Assembly: GCA_030762175.1 (NCBI GenBank)
Contig: CM060833.1
Span: 171,478,501-171,542,500 of the forward strand
Origin: Metallyticus violacea
Taxonomy: Eukaryota > Arthropoda > Insecta > Mantodea > Metallyticidae
Reading direction: 5' to 3'
DNA: 64,000 nucleotides
Of this stretch, positions 56,842-64,000 are shown piece after piece (positions within the stretch are counted from its first letter, which is position 1; each line of letters begins with the position of its first letter). A program made the position numbers and the translations under genes. The notes under the pieces are model-generated. The model did no database searches. It was not told where the DNA came from and was given only the letters and a program-made list of their open reading frames with translations.

Positions 56842-56970
56842 GAGAGGTGGCTCTACATCGACTGAGCTGGCAAAGAGTGTGGTCACTGCCGCCTCCTTCA
56901 GAGGGCATATTGGTGAAGGGAATGGCATGGAGACCTGATGGCAAAGTTATAGCTGTTGCCTATGACAACA
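56842..56970 (+). CDS. ANAPC4: ANAPC4 exon 2
   Basis: Begins after TGTTTTAG and ends ACAACA|GTAAGT. Two bases complete the Gly begun in exon 1. Then follow EVALHRLSWQRVWSLPPPSE, GILVKGMAWRPDGKVIAVAY and DN, plus one base. GEVALHRLSWQRVWSLPP and AWRPDGK are strongly conserved in APC4 (the family has GEV.LHRL...RVW..PP and .LAWRPDGK). This part forms blades of the N-terminal beta-propeller that sits in the APC/C platform with APC1 and APC5. Leaves in phase 1. Confidence 0.93.
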
Positions 56971-57419
56971 GTAAGTTTGACTTATTTCATATATCTTAAG
57001 TAATGCTTATGCAGTATATAATGTATATGAGTCTTGCGTTTTTGTTCTCTTCATTGATAGAAAATATTTATCAGGGGTGTTGTAATGTTACTCAGTTGAT
57101 ATAATTATACTTTTTCCATTGGGATGACGATTTAAAGTTTTAGAAAATTATTATGGTGTATTAACCTCACCATTTAGCTTAAGAATCAGTGACCAACCTA
57201 GTATAAGAATATCAGGAATTTCAACCAATTGCAGCTGCCAGTCACAATTTTATAGTTTCCATTTTATTACTTTAATTTTATGCATAATCATTAGAACAGT
57301 GCGCTGATCTGCATATCTTCTTTGGCCTAAACATCAGTGTGCACCAGATATTAATAATCAACAGTTCCAATTAAAAATGTTTTGGTGATATAAATTAATG
57401 TATTGTGACTTTAGCAGTT

Positions 57420-58145
57420 GTTCCGCATACTGATTCTTATGTAAATCAGAAAAATCTGCAATAACATAATTTCTGCAATAACTTTCTGTTGATGCAAAAA
57501 TGAAAATCTTGAAGATGCAGTTCTCCACATCGCTTCATTAAACATTATGTCTGCTACTGTAACATTGAGGTGTTGTTCTATGTACTGCGGGGGTGTTTCC
57601 ACTGATATGATTCTCTGATGATAGATAACTTTCATATCCCATGACCCCCCTGCCATTGCTCCAGCCAGTCATTACTCGCAGTAAATTTGGAATCACTTTT
57701 CATCAGTTTACTATGCTGAAGTGCTATTTCTTGGATTTATAGGACCATTCAGTGGAAGACCTTTCTGTCTTTCTGGAAAAAACCATACATTAATGAGTTT
57801 TTTGTATCGGAGTTTTTCACAGTGAAATATAATATGACAAATTATTGTTATGAAATCACTCAAATTTGTCATATCATACAGTAATGCTTTCATCAATTTT
57901 GTTAAAATCTGAACATTTTTATGTATGGCATTCTTCGATTACCTTCTCAATCACAATTTAACAAAAATATTCTATCTTGACTTGATTTTCGTTCCAGTCA
58001 TTTATTGCTGCCTTGCCAACATCAAATTGAGCTGCTAATTTTGTCCCACTTTCTCCTTTATCTAAGCATTTTAAAACTTCCAAGTTTATCTCTTAATAAA
58101 CAAGACTAGTTTTTATTTGTCTGCCATTTTAATCACAGCAAAAAT
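57420..58145 (-). mobile_element. Pogo/Tigger (jerky-like) transposase remnant
   Basis: The minus strand starts with MADK near 58130, then INKETWKF-like and KEKVGQN.QLNLMLARQQ.M, then GTKIKSR, a degraded CENP-B-type N-terminal helix-turn-helix. From 57800 it has VWFFPERQKGLPLNGPI (family pattern W...R..G.PLSGPI), then the second DNA-binding region. Stops are present. A TTAATCTGAATTTTTGTCAA sequence near 58497 resembles pogo/Tigger terminal repeats and may mark its end. Confidence 0.7.
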
Positions 58146-58149
58146 TAAA

Positions 58150-58895
58150 ATCACTTCACTGGATTTAAAAAAAAAAAAAAACATAAATAAGCACAATACA
58201 GTACAGTAATTTCACTAAAAGTATTCAAGACATTTTGCAATTGGTATTGTATCTGCAAATCAACTGAACTCAGAACAAACATAACAGTTTGAGTGCTCAA
58301 ATCCTAGTTCCAGGAAGATGAACAAAATATCCTTAGTCATGCTGCCAAGTGCAAATGATCTTCAAGAGCACGTTATCAATAATGGCGTTCAAGTCACAAA
58401 AATAACACTGAATGTTACAAGAACCAAGTGCAGTTAACTTGTCGACTTCATATACACATTGTATAAGCTTGATTACATTGGTTATAAATTAACCCCATTA
58501 ATCTGAATTTTTGTCAATCCGAACAGGCTTCCCAATTATTTCAGACTGGTAGCATTATCAGTATCACCATCTTTTCAGTGGATGCTGATACATTGTTTTC
58601 ATCATGGTGAGGGGAAACAACTTTCTTTGCTGGGCTTGTGTCATTTCTGAAACTTTTCTTGAAAGTAATATTTTTGTTGTAATTTCTTTTAATGATAGGC
58701 ATTACTTATACTGACTCTAAATCTTATTTACATTCTGAATATTACTAACGTCATGCACATTAACAGAACTACCCAAAGTAAAGATTTGATTGTCACTAAA
58801 TTAACTTTTTATCACTAAATTGCAACTTACACATCGATGTACTTAGTTTAAAAGAGTGATAGGGCTGATTTAAATACTTGTCATATCTTATGCAG
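58150..58895. other. ANAPC4 intron 2, no other gene seen
   Basis: AT-rich, with an A-tract at 58168-58182 and possible pogo-type terminal sequence near 58497-58550. No coding motif. Confidence 0.5.
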
Positions 58896-58946
58896 TCTTT
58901 GACGTGACTGATGTTGAACAAGTTATGTTGCACGATCTTCACCACT
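58896..58946 (+). CDS. ANAPC4: ANAPC4 candidate exon 3 (51 nt)
   Basis: Preceded by ATCTTATGCAG and followed by CACT|GTAATT. Entered in phase 1 it reads I-FDVTDVEQVMLHDLHH and leaves in phase 1. It fits the position where other APC4 proteins have a short strand of the type ..DVE....LH.. directly after the exon 2 product. Length, phase and the DVE..LH pattern agree, but the exon is short and the donor is not strong, so this is a candidate. Confidence 0.5.
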
Positions 58947-59289
58947 GTAATTCAAGCCTGACTGGTTATTTTTTCTTATCTACTATACATCCTTTATTTG
59001 GACTCTGTTAGTCAAGAAGTGATGAGGACTAGTATAATATGCAGCATTATGTAAGGGCTGGTAGCTTAGTAAAATAAATTTAGAAGATGTATACTGTTTC
59101 TTTAAGCATTAGTCATTTCTTGAACAACTCCACATTATGTTGTGAAGTCCAGTTATTAGGTATTAGGGCTGTTAAAGTGGCTCTTATAACAGTAGAAGTA
59201 TTTATTTCTCCTGCATCACATACATTTTTTTTAAATACAAAATAGACAAAAAAAACATTACTATTAAATATAATAATTAGGAAGAGGTC

Positions 59290-61440
59290 CTTGGCAATTT
59301 CAGAAGGCACTGAATCCAATCAAAATTTATTCCAATTTGATTGGCTCAGCCCCCCAGTCCCCGGTTCATCAGCTACTGGAATATCCAGGGGACCAGGCTA
59401 CGATCCAACCAAAAACAAAACACAACATTAAAAGTAATTTATACATTCAACACAATATTAAGTTATATCTGTTACAACACTAAACCTTTCTTCTTTTTTA
59501 ATTAAACCCATTCAGCCAAATTTATATCCTTTAGAGTTGCTTATTCCTTAGGGCCTTATACACACTAACACCCAGGTTATTGGTGTATAAGGATCCTGTT
59601 TAACTATATTAGATAACTAGCCTCATACCTTCCCCTGCGCATTTCATCCTCCTTTCAATATCTGACAGTTTTATTCTCATGCACATTTTCTAAGTATTTT
59701 ACACCCATAACTATTTTTGTCTTACCTTGCCTATGTATTTTCCTAATTCCTTAATGTTTTCATCTGATTTTAAATTTAAAATTGTTCTACCTCTTATTTA
59801 ATCTGGTAGGTTTTCCCATTTTTGTAAAAGGAACTGTTCCTTACAAAACTTAGTTTGCTTACATTCTAGTATACAATGCCAAGTACTATCTGGTTCTTGC
59901 ACACATAGGAAATTTCCCCTTAGTGTGTCCATTTTTTAATCCACTTAAATATTTTACTCCTGTTCTGAACCATGCCAACCTTCCCTTCCTACCTTATCAC
60001 AAATTTCAATATATCTTTCTCTTCCCCACACATTTTTTAGTGTACTGTATAATTTCAGAGATTTTTTGGTGTTAAGATTTGCCCATATTTCCTGTTTTTC
60101 TATATCCTCAATTCTTATTGTTATCTCTTTCCAAAATCCTTTACCCAATCTTTCTCCTTCATACCATACTAGTCCCATGCCCACTTCTTGTAGGATATTT
60201 TGGATTTTAGATAACCAAGTTTCTCTCCCCTTAATTTTACCTTGTGTTACCAAACACTGTTAATAATATTCTCGTCCTCTAGTCTCCCTATTCTATACCA
60301 ATGTTTCAATACTCTTTCCATGACCTTGCTTTTATAACCCAATCTTCCTAGTTCCATTAGAGCAACCTCATTAGGGGAAGATCTAGGTAAGCCTAGAACA
60401 ATTCTACAAAATAATCTATTTATCCCTTTCCATCCTTCATCTGGCCCCCAAATTTCTATTCCATGCATCATTCTGCTCTCCACTATTGAGCCATATATTC
60501 TCTCTAACCATTTTACTTGCATATTTGGTATTTTGTTAACACAAGATCTGATTACACTCATGGCTACTTTTCCTTCTGCTACTGCGTTCCTTTTTTGATC
60601 ACTCCATTTCCCATTACTAAACAATTTAACACCTAAATAATCAATTTTCTTGACAACTTCAATTTCTGTGCCCTCCCACCACCATTTTTCATGCTTTTTA
60701 ATTTGCAACCTTTTTTCATCACCATAATCTTAGGTTTGTTTTTATTACCTTTAGCCCCCATTCTTAAAACCTTTTTTCATCATCATAATCTTAGATTTGT
60801 TTTCATTTACCTTAAGCCCCCATTCTCTACAAAATATGCCTATAGTTTCTAATGACCGTTTTAATCCTATACTTGTTAAAGAACCTGTTACCAAATCATC
60901 TGCAAAGAGCAGGCCCGATATCTCAATATTATTTATAGTTGGCAAATGTACATTACCTTTGCTAATATCTTCTAAAACATCATCGATAAACAGATTGAAG
61001 AGAACTGGGCTTAATTTACATCCTTGTCTTAGACCTACATTGTTTGATATTTTTTCTGTAACTCTACCTCTCTCATATTTAACATAAAATTCGTTTTCCT
61101 TATAAATATTCTGAATTACCTTTATAAAATTCTGGCTTCTTTCTTTCTCAGTTTAACCCAAATGCTGCTCTAGAAATTGTGTGTAAAGCTTTTTCCAAGT
61201 CCAGAAACAACAAATAGATTCTATCTTTATTGTTACTAAGATATTTTTCGACTAATGTTCTAATTATAAAAATGTTGTCATCTGTTCTTTTATCTTTCCT
61301 GAAACCTGATTGAAATACTTAAATTTTCTTTTCTTTTTCTGCCCATTCTTGTAATCTTTTTGCTAACGCTCCAGTGAAAACTTTCCCAATAATTGAAAGT
61401 AAACTAATTCCTCTATAATTTGCTGGGTTCCTAATTAGGC
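59290..61440 (-). mobile_element. LINE-A, most complete copy
   Basis: Minus strand. Near 61140 an EKAL-like block; 61060-60950 NVGLRQGCKLSPVLFNLFID; 60945-60751 ISGLLFADDLVTGSLTS (FADD catalytic motif) and WGLKVNENKSKIMMMKKGF; 60708-60247 VVKKIDYLGVKLFSNGKWSD, KIPNMQVKWLERIYGSIVES; 60253-59954 the C-terminal region; near 59890 CVQEPDSTWHCILEC, a zinc knuckle. Only a few frame breaks separate these. The 3' end at 59290-59400 has CCAATTTGATTGGCTCAGCC. The clade is not assigned. It lies in an ANAPC4 intron, antisense to the gene. Confidence 0.87.
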
Positions 61441-62928
61441 TGTTATAGCTCAATCAACATTAATCCAAATCAATTTTGTATTATATGCAACGCAATTCTT
61501 AAAACTTATAGCTGCTAACTTCCTTTGTGTGCATAGGCAAATAGTTCCTTAGCCAAGGATTGTGGTAATGCACATACCTCCAGAAAATTTTTCAAACTTT
61601 TTGTACTTTTATTTTCCTTTATATTTTTAACTCATTAATTTAATGTTGATTTTTTGTTTTGAAAAAATATTATAAAAAGCTAGGCCAAATTTTCTATTTA
61701 TTACTGAAAGAACTAAAGCATTAAAAAATATTTAACCTTTGAAGTGCACCAAGCACCAAATCTGAACTATATGTAGACTTAAAAGAGTACCAAGTGATGT
61801 CATATTACAGTGCATGCATAACTAAACAAATAATTTTAAATGGTACTAATTAAAAAGCACATGTTTCCTTAATTTTAAAAAACAATTTTGTGTCAGAACT
61901 GCTAACAACGAAGCAAAATATATGTTATAAATTAGACTAGTTAGTCGATTTTGCACTCACCAGAGTAAACTAGGACATTTTTCCTTATTTGATACCTGTA
62001 AATTCATTTAAAAAAATTAACCTACCAAAAGGAATGGATTTGTAGTTGTGCAATTTGATGTGGAATGACTCAATGATGTTATTACTACTCAGAAAAGTGA
62101 AAGGCACTATCACATATCTTATTAAAAATTCTGTGCAATAGAAGTAAATATTACAAATTGCATAATCTAGTATAAAATGTAGTTTTAATTGAAGTATTAA
62201 GAAATTTCAATAATTTTTACCTAAACAATAGAAATTGAATGTGGTGCTATATTCACAAGGTGCTGGCAAAATGTATTAAAGCTTTGCCCAAAACCTTGGC
62301 TGTGTTATGAAATTTTGAAGACTAGAAGAATAAACTTGTTGCCCTGTTAGGGCAGATAGTAGATGAGATAGATGAAAGAATAAGTATTGATTTGATAATT
62401 GTAATTCAAATACAAGGATTAATACTTTGTTACAGTTAATGCAGCCAAGATAAATGGATGAATGAGTATTGATGTGATAATTATAATCCAAATACACCAA
62501 GGATTAATGTTTTGTTACAGTTAATATTTATCTACTTATAATATATCTTGCTTTGATGAATTTAGTGATTATATAGCATATATTACTTTTGTGCTATATA
62601 TGATCATGGGCTCTTAGAAATACTGAAGCTACTGAACATTTTGCATCTATATCTCTGAGGAAGGCACTAATTTGAGAGATATCAGCCAGGCAGCTGATTC
62701 AAGACAGATTTAAAGCTGTTTTATTTGCCATCTTATAACATGACTTAACAACTGAGAAAGTTTTATCATATTTCTAAATATAATTATATAATAATTAAAT
62801 CATGCAATTAAAGGCTTCATGAGGATAATTTAATAATATCATCAAATGGTTTCTTTCATCATTATCATATTGATAAAATTTAATATGAATTGAATATTCT
62901 GCCCTACACATTTCAATAGGTATATGAA
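61441..62928. other. ANAPC4 intron, no gene seen
   Basis: AT-rich. Two diverged tandem units of about 115 bp near 62385-62525 share ATTGATKTGATAATTRTAAT, CAAGGATTAAT and TTTGTTACAGTTAAT. Confidence 0.5.
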
Positions 62929-63136
62929 TAAAATATATTGAACTTTTGTAACATTGATGTCAAATATTAAACATATTAAACATTTAAAAAAGTTGAGTTG
63001 AAATTGTAACATATACATCACTAAAAAGTTGAGTCGAAATTGTAACATAAACACTAAAATAAATTGTAACATGTACATCACTAAAAAATTTACTGATGTA
63101 CATGTTACAATTTCGACTCAACTTTTTTAAATGTTA
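62929..63136. mobile_element. Short palindromic PLE-derived element, ribozymes lost
   Basis: A 208-bp insertion flanked by AGGTATATGAA at 62918-62928 and 63137-63147. It has the outer arms of the 14349/40248 family (GAACTTTTGTAACA, AGTTGAGTCGAAATTGTAAC and its complement) but the inner hammerhead section is replaced by extra tandem copies of the arm. Confidence 0.8.
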
Positions 63137-63450
63137 AGGTATATGAAACTTAGGCCTTAAAATTCTGTTAACTTTTTGCCATATATGTTAAAATGTTTAT
63201 TGCTTTTAGATTTCTGAAAACAAAATTAGTAAAATGGCCTGGACAAGCTTGTTTTGATTTATTACACAAAGCTGTGGCTCTTAAATGGAAGTCTAGAAAG
63301 TAACTTATAAGTAATTATTTTATGGAGAAAATTATACTTCTGTTTCTATATTGAGTAAAAATAATGTTATTTTGTGGCATATATTCATTAACAGCTAGCT
63401 ATAATGGGAAAGAAATTACCTTTCAATTAATTTTTGTTTTGCCATGATAG

Positions 63451-63491
63451 CTCCAGTACATTGTTGCCATAGCCCATCACTTGCTGAACAT
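63451..63491 (+). CDS. ANAPC4: ANAPC4 candidate exon 4 (41 nt)
   Basis: Preceded by GCCATGATAG and followed by ACAT|GTAAGT. If joined to 58896-58946 it completes a Ser codon and reads S-PVHCCHSPSLAEH, ending in phase 0. APC4 proteins have a .PV.C..W-like segment at this distance. The perfect GTAAGT donor and the matching phase support it; the short length and weak similarity keep it tentative. The gene continues past the right edge. Confidence 0.4.
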
Positions 63492-63529
63492 GTAAGTTAA
63501 GATATAATTTTGATCTCTTCTGAGTCAAA

Positions 63530-63640
63530 CTATTTAAACACACTCATTTTAGCTTCATTTTTTGGAGATTTACTCAGGATATGTTTAGTGGACCCTCATC
63601 CACTTCCTCAGCTGTTAAACAACTGTTGGTTCATTTATTG
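63530..63640 (-). repeat. PLE terminal fragment
   Basis: The minus strand has CTGAGGA, a stem with GTGGA/TCCAC and TAAACATATCC, a hammerhead with GAAA changed to TAAA, followed by the CACTC-type outer end. Confidence 0.55.
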
Positions 63641-64000
63641 CATTGAATTTATTTACATTTAATCATACAAGCTTCCTTAGTACTCTTTACAATTACTCAG
63701 TTATATAAGAAACCATAGTCACTGGAGTAAAATATTCCCAAATTGCTGTGTAACCAAGTGGCCTGAATAGTTTCTCGCAGTTACTCATCTATCAGGCAGT
63801 TTACATCTACAAAATTAACTCAATCAAAAACCAACTTAAATTATGTTTCTGCCCGATTTGGTTTCTCATTTCTTATTTATTTTCTTCAACCATTTTCTTT
63901 TTACCTTATCTAATAATTCCCAAACTCCAAGATTTTCTGCCTTGTTTTCATATTCACCAACTTGTTTCCCCTTATTTCTCTATTGCTAAGTTATCCCACT
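63641..64000. other. No gene seen
   Basis: Pyrimidine-rich end of the window, possibly the start of another antisense LINE, but no motif could be read. Confidence 0.3.

Noticed and set aside
57411..57896. Minus-strand frames of 81 and 61 codons as host genes
   Set aside because: The ERQKGLPLNGPI text identifies them as parts of a pogo/Tigger transposase remnant.
1..64000. CRISPR arrays, operons, ribosome binding sites, rRNA genes
   Set aside because: None seen. Spliced genes, SINEs and PLEs show this is animal nuclear DNA, and the direct repeats present are transposon copies or microsatellites.

Overview
This is AT-rich animal nuclear DNA, most likely from an insect. Genes are split by long introns with GT..AG borders, and most of the sequence is layered transposon debris: Penelope-like elements (PLEs), non-LTR retrotransposons (LINEs), tRNA-derived SINEs, and mariner and pogo relatives. 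The acidic IKEE leader joined to a C2H2 array resembles arthropod zinc-finger genes, but the species is not identifiable from the sequence alone.

Two protein-coding genes are supported, both on the + strand. (1) A C2H2 zinc-finger gene of four coding exons (20532-20654, 28682-28822, 33724-33800, 38634-39357). Their splice phases agree and the joined frame gives 354 residues: two homologous acidic leader modules, a short linker and six zinc fingers. (2) The 5' part of ANAPC4, the anaphase-promoting complex subunit 4. Exons 1 and 2 (49779-49887, 56842-56970) are clear, and two small downstream exons (58896-58946, 63451-63491) are phase-compatible candidates. The gene runs off the right edge.

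The main structure is a large imperfect inverted duplication. Its left arm (about 4958-17835) is the reverse complement of its right arm (about 18790-29178). Each arm carries the same two leader exons of the zinc-finger gene, so two gene 5' ends lie head to head around a roughly 1-kb centre (17836-18790). Only the right copy reaches a zinc-finger array inside the window. The arms share an old mariner, an old LINE fragment and a SINE; later insertions are private to one arm. About 1 kb near the centre is almost identical between arms while the rest is clearly diverged, which suggests gene conversion.

The second theme is PLE biology. Copies at 10550-11360, 13281-14330, 22112-23790, 41295-42540, 52640-53560 and 54526-55390 carry pieces of reverse transcriptase and a GIY-YIG endonuclease domain, several as inverted partial pairs. 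At 21350-25910 three PLEs are nested inside one another, with target-site duplications marking the two inner insertions. PLE ends carry compact hammerhead ribozyme motifs. Three short palindromic insertions with their own target-site duplications (8594-8887, 14349-14620, 40248-40505) consist of little more than inverted PLE ends, with a hammerhead on each strand. A fourth (62929-63136) has lost the ribozymes.

The remainder, region by region: 1-4957 LINE and mariner remnants; 29180-38633 zinc-finger introns full of SINEs and LINEs; 39358-49778 intergenic, with transposon remnants, a GC-rich patch and tRNA-Ile-like sequence; 49888-63450 ANAPC4 introns filled with LINE, SINE, PLE and pogo remnants.
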